A stretch of DNA of 5,689 nt, from assembly GCA_030608765.1 (NCBI GenBank), contig JAUWDN010000101.1, forward strand, positions 1-5,689, given 5' to 3'. A program made the translations under genes and the position numbers. The notes under the pieces are model-generated. The model saw nothing but the letters and a program-made list of their open reading frames with translations, searched no databases and was not told where the DNA came from. This stretch comes from Promethearchaeota archaeon. Lineage in GTDB: Archaea > Asgardarchaeota > Lokiarchaeia > Sigynarchaeales > SOKP01. This document shows positions 1-5,689 of the stretch, one piece after another (the first letter of the stretch is position 1; each line of letters starts with the position of its first letter).

Positions 1-1
1 T

Positions 2-403
2 GATGTAATTCATTTTTCTGAGAGTGGTGGACCTGGTTACGGAGACCCTCTTGAGCGTAAAATCGAGAGTGTTAAGCAAGACCTTGATGAAGGATTATAT
101 ACTGCAGATATTGTGAAAAACGTTTATGGTGTCGTTGCTAAATATGACGAAGATACTAAGGAATGGAACATTGATAATGAAGCAACTACAAAGCGTCGAG
201 AAGAGATTATGAACGAAAGAAAAGAAAAGTCTTTAACTTTTGAGGAATTTTGGGAGAAAGAGAGAAAAAAACTTATCGAAGGAAATCTTTATGAATCGGT
301 AAGCTCGATGTATTCAGAAAGTTTAGAGTTATCAACTAAATGGGGGAAAGAATTTCGTGAGTTCTGGAAGCTTCCTGAGGACTTCCAGATGGAGGTGAAA
401 TAA
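2..403 (+). CDS. Acetone carboxylase alpha subunit (HyuB/hydantoinase B family), C-terminal fragment
   Basis: This is the last 133 residues of a protein whose start lies left of the window. The frame is open from base 2, so the internal GTG at 113 is not the start. A glycine-rich stretch (GGPGYGDPLER, residues 9-19) followed by DxxxGLYT and VYGVV is the usual C-terminal hallmark of the hydantoinase B/oxoprolinase family. The tail is charged and helical and ends in an LSTKWGKEFREFWKLPEDF-like segment, which from memory is typical of acetone carboxylase alpha subunits rather than of hydantoinases. In the known enzyme, a heterohexamer of alpha, beta and gamma subunits, acetone is carboxylated to acetoacetate with bicarbonate and ATP. 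The gamma-subunit gene follows after 3 nt, which supports this over a generic HyuB. The true substrate could be another ketone. The beta (HyuA-like) gene is probably upstream, outside the window. Confidence 0.88.
   Translation, partial: DVIHFSESGGPGYGDPLERKIESVKQDLDEGLYTADIVKNVYGVVAKYDEDTKEWNIDNEATTKRREEIMNERKEKSLTFEEFWEKERKKLIEGNLYESVSSMYSESLELSTKWGKEFREFWKLPEDFQMEVK
391..398 (+). promoter_or_regulatory. Strong Shine-Dalgarno for the gamma-subunit gene
   Basis: GGAGGTGA is a full match to the anti-SD at the 3' end of 16S rRNA. It lies 8 nt before the ATG at 407 and inside the last codons of the upstream gene (ATG GAG GTG AAA), so ending one protein and starting the next are probably coupled. 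It fixes the start of the downstream gene. Confidence 0.85.
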
Positions 404-406
404 GCA

Positions 407-901
407 ATGGATGTTGATAAAAAAACTCTGGAGAGGATGATAAAAGGGAATTTAAAATGGGATGAACTTAAGCCAATTATTAGCGGGAGAAAAGATCAAA
501 ACAGGTTTGACAAGGTTATGGAGATACTACAAGAAAAAGTTAAATGGGAAGACACAATACTTCTACCTCTCCATGAACATCTATATATCATAGCTAAGGA
601 TGGCCAAAGAATAGTTAAATGTGATTGCGGCCATGAATTTGGGGATTATAAAATTAATTGGAAAACAAAATGTAGAATAAGAGTTAGAGATACGATCGAT
701 TCAATAGAGGAACTTTACCCTAAGATGATGGGAAGTGATCCAAAATGGGAGGAATTGCGAGAATATTTCTGTCCTAATTGTTTTACTCTTTTAGATGTTG
801 AAGCAGTGCCCCCAGGTTATCCAACGATCTTCAATTTTTTACCCGATATTGATGCATTCTATGAGAAATGGCTAGGAAGAAATCCACCCGATAAGAAATA
901 G
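407..901 (+). CDS. Acetone carboxylase gamma subunit
   Basis: A 164-residue protein, about full length for the small gamma subunit of acetone carboxylase. Recognisable blocks are VKCDCGHEFGDYKINWK (about 70-86), IRVRDT (91-96), WEELREYFCPNCFTLLDVEA (114-133), then VPPGYP and a FNFLPDIDAFYEKWLG tail. Cys72, Cys74, His76, Cys122 and Cys125 form CxCxH and CPxC clusters. The gamma subunit of the characterised enzyme carries zinc, and these are the likely ligands (which four is inferred). There is no signal peptide or membrane segment, so it is cytoplasmic. It starts 3 nt after the alpha-subunit stop behind a perfect SD, so the two are co-transcribed. The gamma family is largely restricted to acetone carboxylases, which makes it the best clue to the function of the upstream fragment. 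Confidence 0.93.
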   Translation: MDVDKKTLERMIKGNLKWDELKPIISGRKDQNRFDKVMEILQEKVKWEDTILLPLHEHLYIIAKDGQRIVKCDCGHEFGDYKINWKTKCRIRVRDTIDSIEELYPKMMGSDPKWEELREYFCPNCFTLLDVEAVPPGYPTIFNFLPDIDAFYEKWLGRNPPDKK

Positions 902-910
902 ACCTTAGAA

Positions 911-932
911 ATAATAATTAGACAATTATTAT
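911..932 (+). other. AT-only stem-loop after the carboxylase genes
   Basis: ATAATAATT (911-919) and AATTATTAT (924-932) form a perfect 9-bp inverted repeat with an AGAC loop, starting 9 nt after the gamma-subunit stop. It may protect or process the 3' end of the mRNA. An AT-only stem in AT-rich DNA can also arise by chance. Confidence 0.4.
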
Positions 933-971
933 AATTATAAAGATAATTGCTCTCTTAGCCAATTTTCATGG

Positions 972-981
972 TTTTTTTTTT
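972..981 (+). terminator. Oligo-T (T10) intrinsic terminator
   Basis: A run of ten T's on the coding strand, about 70 nt after the gamma-subunit stop and before the next promoter. Archaeal RNA polymerase terminates at T-runs without needing a hairpin, so this probably ends the carboxylase operon. A weaker stem-loop lies 40 nt earlier and is not adjacent. Confidence 0.65.
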
Positions 982-1032
982 GAAAAATGTTAATATTATA
1001 ATGTGACAATAACAAATTTAATGGTCTATAAT

Positions 1033-1047
1033 AATAAATTTAAAAAA
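1033..1047 (+). promoter_or_regulatory. Archaeal promoter (BRE/TATA) for the LRR gene pair
   Basis: TTTAAAAAA at 1039-1047, preceded by a purine-rich AATAAA (1033-1038), fits a TATA box with a B-recognition element. Its centre is about 27 nt before the ATG at 1070, the usual distance from TATA box to transcription start, and no SD precedes that ATG. The mRNA is therefore probably leaderless. AT-rich background limits certainty. Confidence 0.5.
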
Positions 1048-1069
1048 TTAACCCAAATTTCGAAGATTG

Positions 1070-2569
1070 ATGGAACTATCTCCTAAACTCATTCAAAAAA
1101 ACTATGGGAATAAAAAATTAGATAAATTCTCGGCAATAAATCAACTCATCTCAATTATAGAAAATAGTGAAAATTTACAAGCCAGAATTGAAAGTATCAA
1201 TGTTTTAGCCCAAATTAACGCTAATACTAAGAGTGTTTTCAAGCTATTGGAAAATTTATTAATTTCAGATTCGCACGAAATTATAAGATATACTGCGGCA
1301 ATAGTAATAGAAAAAGTTTTTTTGGATATAGCACTTGAACCGTTGAAATGGGTTTTTAAACATGAAGAATCTTTAAGGTGTCTGTTGACGGTTTCAAAAA
1401 TCTTAGGAAAAATTGATTCCATTCAATCAAAAAATTTGTTAATAGATAAGATTAAAAGAATCTCAAATGAAAAAACACTAGAAAATTTAAATTTCTTGTT
1501 CGAAAAAAGAGAAATTGAGAGTTTCTCTAGTTTTGAACTTTCAAAAATTGTTGAGAATTATTTTGTTATAAAGGATTTGGAAAAAAGATTTGGTCAAATT
1601 AGTTACCGAGTGAAAGATGGACTGATATTTCAATTAGATTTATCTGATGTCAGTAGCCATGTTTTTGGATGGACAATTTTGAATAAATTTCCTGAATTTA
1701 TGGAATTTTTGACTTCATTAGAAAACCTAGATTTAAAATTTAATAGGCTTACTACGATTCCTGACACTATTAGCCTTTTACCTTCAATAACATATTTCGA
1801 TTTGAGCTATAACAAAATCAAATCTATTCCTCATTCTATTGGTTCATTAAAAATTTTAAAGTATCTCAATTTACGGTATAATAAATTGAAATCTTTACCA
1901 ACATCGATTGGTTCTTTAAGTACGTTAACACATCTAGATCTAAGAGCTAATGAGTTATCTTCTTTACCTAATACAGTTAGATACTTATCAAAGTTAGAAG
2001 TTTTGGATTTACACGGAAACAATTTAAGCAAACTAAATATAACATTTAAAGGAATGACTTCTCTAAAACAATTAGAATTAGGATTGAATGATATCGAACA
2101 TCTTCCTAAATGTATAAAATCTCTTAAATCCCTTAAGAAATTAGGATTGGGGGGGAATAAGTTATCTACACTTCCCAATTGGATTGGTTCGTTCCAATCA
2201 TTAGAGATTCTACAATTATTTGATAATCAATTAGTAAAACTTCCAAATTCAGTTGGTACAATATCAAATCTTAAAGAATTAACTCTGTGGAATAATCAAC
2301 TAACAACACTACCTAAAACATTCAACGCTCTAAATCATTTAAAGGTATTAAACTTAAGCTGGAATCGTTTTGAGAGTTTACCTAGTTGGATTGGATATCT
2401 TAAATCTCTTGAAATATTAAGTTTATGGGGGAATAAATTGAAATCTCTCCCTAAATCCCTTGAAAATCTTAAATCATTAAAAATTCTTGATTTAAATTTT
2501 AATAATATTGAAGAAACACCGAGTTTTTTGGAGGAATTAGAAAAAAGCGGACTAATAATCTATAAATAA
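1070..2569 (+). CDS. HEAT-like/leucine-rich-repeat protein, first of a tandem pair
   Basis: A 499-residue protein with no signal peptide or membrane segment, so probably cytoplasmic. Residues 1 to about 160 are helical with HEAT-like repeats (ENLLISDSHEIIRYTAA, then EPLKWVFKHEES). A linker with NYFVIKDLEKRF leads to 13 LRRs from about residue 186 to the end. The first LRR is 31 residues, the next eleven are exactly 23, and the last is a capping repeat. The repeat reads LxxLxLxxNxL then xxLPxxIGxLxx, the class seen in Ras-group LRR proteins such as Shoc2 and in many bacterial and archaeal scaffolds. No catalytic domain is visible, so it probably binds a protein partner that cannot be named. 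The start is the ATG at 1070; an in-frame TTG sits one codon earlier, and the frame is closed by a stop at 1049. The next gene is a paralog 16 nt downstream. Confidence 0.9.
   Translation: MELSPKLIQKNYGNKKLDKFSAINQLISIIENSENLQARIESINVLAQINANTKSVFKLLENLLISDSHEIIRYTAAIVIEKVFLDIALEPLKWVFKHEESLRCLLTVSKILGKIDSIQSKNLLIDKIKRISNEKTLENLNFLFEKREIESFSSFELSKIVENYFVIKDLEKRFGQISYRVKDGLIFQLDLSDVSSHVFGWTILNKFPEFMEFLTSLENLDLKFNRLTTIPDTISLLPSITYFDLSYNKIKSIPHSIGSLKILKYLNLRYNKLKSLPTSIGSLSTLTHLDLRANELSSLPNTVRYLSKLEVLDLHGNNLSKLNITFKGMTSLKQLELGLNDIEHLPKCIKSLKSLKKLGLGGNKLSTLPNWIGSFQSLEILQLFDNQLVKLPNSVGTISNLKELTLWNNQLTTLPKTFNALNHLKVLNLSWNRFESLPSWIGYLKSLEILSLWGNKLKSLPKSLENLKSLKILDLNFNNIEETPSFLEELEKSGLIIYK
1625..2566 (+). 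repeat. Coding array of 13 leucine-rich repeats (69-bp period)
   Basis: Thirteen consecutive LRR units. After an irregular first unit with about 8 extra residues (1625-1717), eleven units of 23 codons run without any gap from 1718, and a terminal unit ends at the stop. The fifth unit (about 1994-2062) has lost the LP of the consensus, reading KLNITF. The units are diverged at DNA level, so the array is old rather than freshly expanded. Confidence 0.85.
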
Positions 2570-2571
2570 TC

Positions 2572-2577
2572 GGGGGA
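2572..2577 (+). promoter_or_regulatory. G-rich SD-like sequence that decides the start of the second LRR gene
   Basis: GGGGGA, in an otherwise very AT-rich gap, can pair with the anti-SD (one G-U wobble). It lies 8 nt before the ACG at 2586, the same spacing as the perfect SD has to its ATG in the carboxylase operon. It is over 110 nt from the first ATG (2691), so it argues for the upstream start. Confidence 0.6.
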
Positions 2578-2585
2578 TTAAAATT

Positions 2586-3965
2586 ACGAAACGTACGCCA
2601 ACTAATATATTCGACGAACTAAATAAGAATCTCCTTGATAAACAGTCAGCAGTTCAACAACTAATAGCATTAATAGAAAATAGCACTAAAATGAAAAACC
2701 GATTAGAAAGTCTTCAACTATTAAGAAAAATTGGTCTTAAATTTGGAAATATTGGGGGAAAGAGCGATTCTATGATTAGCTTCTTTGAAAATTTGCTTAT
2801 TTCGGATACAGATGAAAAAATCAGAAATGAAGCTGCTCTTATTTTGTGCTATGATTATAAAGAAAAAGCAATGAATCCAATGAGATGGGCTCTGCATCAC
2901 GAAGAATCTCCCCTTTGTTTACAAACAATTTTTAACTCATTAATAAGTATAGTTAAGAATTTAGAAAAAACAAATGAACCTATAGCTAAGCTAATCATGG
3001 TTCATGAAATTAATCAAATTGACGACAAAGATTTTAAGATAGGCTTTGAGACGCTAAAATCTACCAAAGGGGTTAAGGATTTTACTCTTAGGGTGTTAGC
3101 TGATATTTTAGTAAATTACTTTGCATTAGTCTACTTGAAAAAGATATACTGGAGATTAAAGTACACGATTGATGAATGTAAAATTATTGAGTTAGATTTC
3201 ATTTTCAAAGGTTTAACAAAATTACCCAACGCTATAAAACACCTTACTTATCTCAAGAACTTAACTCTAAGATATAACCAATTAACAGAAATACCACTTT
3301 GGATCGAATCTTTACATGCTTTAGAATCTCTAAATCTAAATGTAAATAATATAAATGAGCTCCCAACAACAATAGGATCTCTCTCTCATCTAAAAGAATT
3401 ATTGCTATGGAAGAATGAACTTCAAGATCTTCCAAATTCTATTTGTTTGTTACAGTCGTTAAAATATTTAAACTTAAGATTAAACCAACTTAAACTGTTA
3501 CCTTATGATTTGGGAAATTTAATAAATCTTATAGATTTAAATCTTCACGATAATAAACTCACCGAGGTTCCAGATTCAATATCTGCTCTTAAATCACTAA
3601 AGACATTAAATCTGAGTTGGAATTTATTAACATCACTTTCTTCATCAATTACTAATTTAATCTCGCTTAAATCCTTAAATCTTGAAAGAAATGAACTAAT
3701 TCAAATTCCAGAGTCAATTGGTTCCCTTACTTCATTAGAGATATTGAATTTAGGGGATAACAAAATAGAAAATATTCCAGAATCGATTGGAAATTTAAAA
3801 AAATTAAAGGTTTTAAAAATATCCAGAAATAAATTAACTAACCTCCCAAAATCAATCTGTTCTCTTGAGAATTTAGAAGAATTATATCTTAGTGAAAACA
3901 ATCTTGATACAAATTCTAACTTTTTGAAGAAGTTAGAAGATAAGGGACTAAAAATCTATATTTGA
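2586..3965 (+). CDS. HEAT-like/leucine-rich-repeat protein, second of a tandem pair (probable ACG start)
   Basis: A 459-residue paralog of the preceding protein with the same plan. The helical HEAT-like N-terminal domain contains FENLLISDTDEKIRNEAA and NPMRWALHHEESPLCLQT. A linker with VNYFALVYLKKI leads to 11 LRRs from about residue 200, all 23 residues except the final cap. The first in-frame ATG is at 2691, but the 35 codons before it are open and align without gaps to the paralog (DK, SA, QLI, IENS shared; 14 of 35 identical). That alignment places ACG 2586 exactly at the paralog's ATG, behind an SD-like GGGGGA. The in-frame ATT at 2583 is an alternative start; the conservative start at 2691 would give 424 residues and cut the first helices. 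There is no signal peptide, membrane segment or enzyme domain. The 16-nt gap to the previous gene implies one operon. The partner is unknown. The gene itself is certain; the exact start is less so. Confidence 0.85.
   Translation, partial: TKRTPTNIFDELNKNLLDKQSAVQQLIALIENSTKMKNRLESLQLLRKIGLKFGNIGGKSDSMISFFENLLISDTDEKIRNEAALILCYDYKEKAMNPMRWALHHEESPLCLQTIFNSLISIVKNLEKTNEPIAKLIMVHEINQIDDKDFKIGFETLKSTKGVKDFTLRVLADILVNYFALVYLKKIYWRLKYTIDECKIIELDFIFKGLTKLPNAIKHLTYLKNLTLRYNQLTEIPLWIESLHALESLNLNVNNINELPTTIGSLSHLKELLLWKNELQDLPNSICLLQSLKYLNLRLNQLKLLPYDLGNLINLIDLNLHDNKLTEVPDSISALKSLKTLNLSWNLLTSLSSSITNLISLKSLNLERNELIQIPESIGSLTSLEILNLGDNKIENIPESIGNLKKLKVLKISRNKLTNLPKSICSLENLEELYLSENNLDTNSNFLKKLEDKGLKIYI
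3183..3962 (+). repeat. Coding array of 11 leucine-rich repeats (69-bp period)
   Basis: Ten uninterrupted units of 23 codons followed by a capping unit that ends in LKKLEDKGLKIYI, close to LEELEKSGLIIYK in the paralog. Unlike the paralog's, its first unit is regular (IIELDFIFKGLTKLP). The seventh unit has lost the conserved proline (SLSSSI). The array is two repeats shorter than its neighbour's. Confidence 0.85.
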
Positions 3966-3998
3966 ATTCAAATTTCATATTATATTGTGTGATCGAAT

Positions 3999-4013
3999 GA
4001 GTTAAAAAAACTC
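3999..4013 (+). other. Inverted repeat just before the glycosyltransferase TATA box
   Basis: GAGTT (3999-4003) and AACTC (4009-4013) flank five A's. The repeat ends 2 nt before the proposed TATA box, overlapping where the BRE would lie, and 34 nt after the LRR gene's stop. It could be a small operator or chance. There is no T-run after it, so a terminator is less likely. Confidence 0.25.
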
Positions 4014-4015
4014 GA

Positions 4016-4024
4016 TTTATAATA
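4016..4024 (+). promoter_or_regulatory. TATA box of the glycosyltransferase gene
   Basis: TTTATAATA is a good archaeal TATA box. Transcription would start near 4046-4048, leaving a leader of roughly 8 nt before the ATG at 4055. No SD is present, which agrees with a leaderless or short-leader message and makes this gene its own transcription unit. Confidence 0.5.
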
Positions 4025-4054
4025 CACTAATGAACTTATCAATTTTCTATTAAA

Positions 4055-5047
4055 ATGTTAAACGTAAATTTCTTATCTGAATTCTTTAAGTTCAGGAAAT
4101 TTATCGGTATTAATGGAGCTTTGGTTGCTACTATGACCCAAGCTTATGAAATGCAGAAATATGTGAAAGTGTTGTTTAACAATCATGGAAAAGATTATGA
4201 CATCATTCATTCTCATGGTTGTTTTCCGTTAACTTTTCAAATAGTGAAGAAAGCAATTAAATTAAAGAAACCAATCGTAATGTCTGCTCACCAAACTCAT
4301 TATGATATTGATAATGCATATGTATTTTCAAAACAAATATCTCAGCTTTTTAAAGTATATTTAAAGAGATACTATAGATATGGTGATATATTAATCTGTC
4401 CAACTGAGCATTCAAGGAGAATAGTAAAGAATGAACTTAAAATTGATAAACCAATAAAATTAATTTCTAATGGCGTTGACACACAAAAATTTAAGCACTC
4501 CATTAAGAAAAGAACTCAGTTTAGAAAAAATTATAAACTAAATAATACAACGGTAATGTGTGTAGGAATGCCTATAGAAAGAAAAGGATTCTATGACTTT
4601 ATTGAAATATCAAAAGAATTGAATGAACATACCTTCCTATGGGTTGGGAAACGAGCTTTTCCTTTAGTTCAAAAAAATCATAATTTTAATAAAAAAAATT
4701 TAATTATGCCTGGTTATGTTAAAGATATCATCGCAGCTTACTCCGGAGGAGATATTTTTTGCTTTCCATCATATTATGAAGGTGAAGGCATTGCAATCCT
4801 TGAAGCTATGAGTTGTGGTTTACCTGTTATAATACGTGATTTACCAACTTATGAAGGCAGACTTTTTGATGGCGAAAACTGTCTTAAGGCGAGAAATAAT
4901 AAAGAATTTATTGAAAAAATTTATTATTTGATAAACCACCCAGAGGAAAGTAAAAGAATTGCCAAAAACGGGTTAGATACCTCAAAAAAATTAGATATAA
5001 AAGAAACTGTTAAATCTATTTATGAGACATATATGGAATTAATTTAA
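4055..5047 (+). CDS. GT4-family glycosyltransferase (GT-B fold)
   Basis: A 330-residue retaining glycosyltransferase of family GT4. The N-terminal half (to about 160) binds acceptor: it has a short NVNFLSEF opening, DIIHSHG (49-55) and MSAHQTHYD (76-84). The linker SNGVDTQKF (138-146) is characteristic. The C-terminal half binds the nucleotide sugar: GMPIERKGFYDF (171-182) supplies the phosphate-binding Arg/Lys, and YEGEGIAILEAMSCGLPVI (241-259) carries the EX7E pair Glu242/Glu250. The protein is compact but looks complete; from memory it resembles short GT4 enzymes that glycosylate diacylglycerol in Gram-positive bacteria. The acceptor here (lipid, glycan or protein) cannot be told from sequence. 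It has no membrane span and would act at the cytoplasmic face. It is monocistronic and convergent with the ligase gene. Start: the ATG at 4055, just after a TATA box. Confidence 0.9.
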   Translation: MLNVNFLSEFFKFRKFIGINGALVATMTQAYEMQKYVKVLFNNHGKDYDIIHSHGCFPLTFQIVKKAIKLKKPIVMSAHQTHYDIDNAYVFSKQISQLFKVYLKRYYRYGDILICPTEHSRRIVKNELKIDKPIKLISNGVDTQKFKHSIKKRTQFRKNYKLNNTTVMCVGMPIERKGFYDFIEISKELNEHTFLWVGKRAFPLVQKNHNFNKKNLIMPGYVKDIIAAYSGGDIFCFPSYYEGEGIAILEAMSCGLPVIIRDLPTYEGRLFDGENCLKARNNKEFIEKIYYLINHPEESKRIAKNGLDTSKKLDIKETVKSIYETYMELI

Positions 5048-5111
5048 AAGTAATATGTAGATAAATTCCTTTTCTAGAATGCATCTATCTTTAAATAATG
5101 AATTCTATCTT
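5048..5111. other. Convergent intergenic region with a short direct repeat
   Basis: A 64-nt gap between two genes that end toward each other. On the plus strand it holds TCTATCTTT at 5084-5092 and again at 5104-5112, the second running into the ligase stop, plus a CCTTTTCT stretch (5068-5075). These pyrimidine-rich tracts may help end the glycosyltransferase transcript. No clear T-run was seen for the minus strand. Confidence 0.3.
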
Positions 5112-5689
5112 TTATTGAGAATCATAAAGACTTCTAATTTCTTTAACTGTAGTTACATCCTCAGGCCCTTTCTCAGGTCGAACTCTCTGGAAAACTGGGA
5201 ATCGCATGGAATATCCCAAAGCAGGAAATTTCTCGCTAACTGTTATTTCATCTCCTATGATCTCAACTACGACTTCCGGTTCAAGCCAAACATCAGGAAT
5301 ATCTTCACAAATAACATTACGGGGTCTTTTCTCTGTTTTATGAGTTTCCATATCTTTTGTTAATGAATCTGATAATTCATCCGTTAACCCTGAGTAAAAA
5401 CGGGTAAATGCAACAAATTTACCATTCACAAGATCGTAAACTGCTCCAATATAGGCACCGTAAACGCCAGTTCTTCGACCCTTACCGTAAAATGCTCCAA
5501 CTAATACAACATCTACGGAGTCTTTTAGCTTTCCCCCTTCCAATCCCTTTAATTTTATCCATAAGAATCCTCTATTTCCAGCTTGGTATATAGAATCTTC
5601 TTTAATTGATTTTGCAATGATACCCTCGTTTCCTTCCTTTCGAGCTGCATTAAAAAAATCTAAGAGCTCTTCTGTATTTCTAATCGATT
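5112..5689 (-). CDS. lig: ATP-dependent DNA ligase, C-terminal part
   Basis: Only the last 191 residues are present; the gene enters from the right edge, so the adenylation-site lysine (motif I) is outside the window. Visible parts, numbered from the first complete codon, are motif IV EGIIAK (21-26) and motif V WIKLK (43-47). An OB-fold domain opens with VDVVLVGAFYGKGRR, and a motif VI region has RFP...VRPEK followed by PEDVTTVKEI (about 162-182). This is the pattern of archaeal/eukaryotic-type replicative DNA ligase, which seals nicks using ATP. The TTG near 5543 is an internal leucine, since homology continues upstream of it. The C-terminus is intact. The gene is convergent with the glycosyltransferase and has no functional link to its neighbours. 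Confidence 0.93.
   Translation of the reverse strand, partial: SIRNTEELLDFFNAARKEGNEGIIAKSIKEDSIYQAGNRGFLWIKLKGLEGGKLKDSVDVVLVGAFYGKGRRTGVYGAYIGAVYDLVNGKFVAFTRFYSGLTDELSDSLTKDMETHKTEKRPRNVICEDIPDVWLEPEVVVEIIGDEITVSEKFPALGYSMRFPVFQRVRPEKGPEDVTTVKEIRSLYDSQ

Noticed and set aside
113..403. A separate small gene starting at GTG 113
   Set aside because: The frame is open to the window edge and the upstream codons carry the conserved GGPGYGDPLER motif of the alpha subunit, so 113 is internal.
1067..1069. TTG at 1067 as start of the first LRR gene
   Set aside because: An ATG follows immediately at 1070, aligns with the paralog's proposed start and sits at the right distance from the TATA box.
902..1069. 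Possible small gene or RNA in the 168-nt gap
   Set aside because: Only AT-rich sequence with a stem-loop, a T10 tract and a promoter; no tRNA or other RNA fold and no convincing open frame.
1141..1422. Minus-strand open frame of 93 codons
   Set aside because: Antisense to the conserved HEAT-like region, which is clearly coding on the plus strand.
1831..2178. Minus-strand open frame of 115 codons inside the first LRR gene
   Set aside because: It is an antisense shadow of the regular LRR coding repeats; no start signal or recognisable protein.
1718..2500. CRISPR-like or satellite repeat array
   Set aside because: The 69-bp periodicity is the LRR protein repeat; DNA copies are diverged and there are no identical repeats with unique spacers.
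3253..3901. Two short minus-strand open frames (60 and 66 codons) in the second LRR gene
   Set aside because: Antisense shadows of the LRR array with no supporting features.
5079..5593. Plus-strand open frames over the ligase region
   Set aside because: They oppose a ligase whose motifs IV, V and VI are all legible on the minus strand.

Overview
The window reads as AT-rich archaeal chromosome. The archaeal signs are: (i) a DNA ligase fragment of the ATP-dependent archaeal/eukaryotic type; (ii) TATA-like boxes about 25-35 nt before the first genes of two transcription units, which have no Shine-Dalgarno (SD) sequence and look leaderless or short-leadered; (iii) SD-led starts on genes inside operons; (iv) a bare oligo-T tract as terminator. 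Paired HEAT plus leucine-rich-repeat (LRR) proteins recall Asgard archaea (Lokiarchaeia-like), but that lineage call is an inference from memory.

Layout, left to right. Positions 2-403 hold the C-terminal end of an acetone carboxylase alpha (HyuB-type) subunit. It is followed 3 nt later by the gamma subunit (407-901), so this is the tail of an acetone (or related ketone) carboxylase operon. A 168-nt AT-rich gap follows, with a stem-loop, a T10 tract and a promoter. Next come two tandem paralogous genes, 1070-2569 and 2586-3965, separated by 16 nt. Each encodes an N-terminal HEAT-like helical domain and a C-terminal array of 23-residue LRRs (13 and 11 repeats). After a short promoter region comes a compact GT4 glycosyltransferase (4055-5047). 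It faces a convergent minus-strand ATP-dependent DNA ligase whose C-terminal part (5112-5689) is inside the window.

The metabolic genes and the ligase are ordinary members of known families. The LRR pair is the least explained part: probably soluble intracellular scaffold or recognition proteins with unknown partners. The most notable detail is that the second LRR gene has no ATG, GTG or TTG where its homology begins. Its reading frame, its ungapped alignment to the first paralog and a G-rich SD-like sequence all point to initiation at an ACG (2586), exactly where the first paralog has ATG. No RNA genes, CRISPR arrays, insertion sequences or origins were seen.
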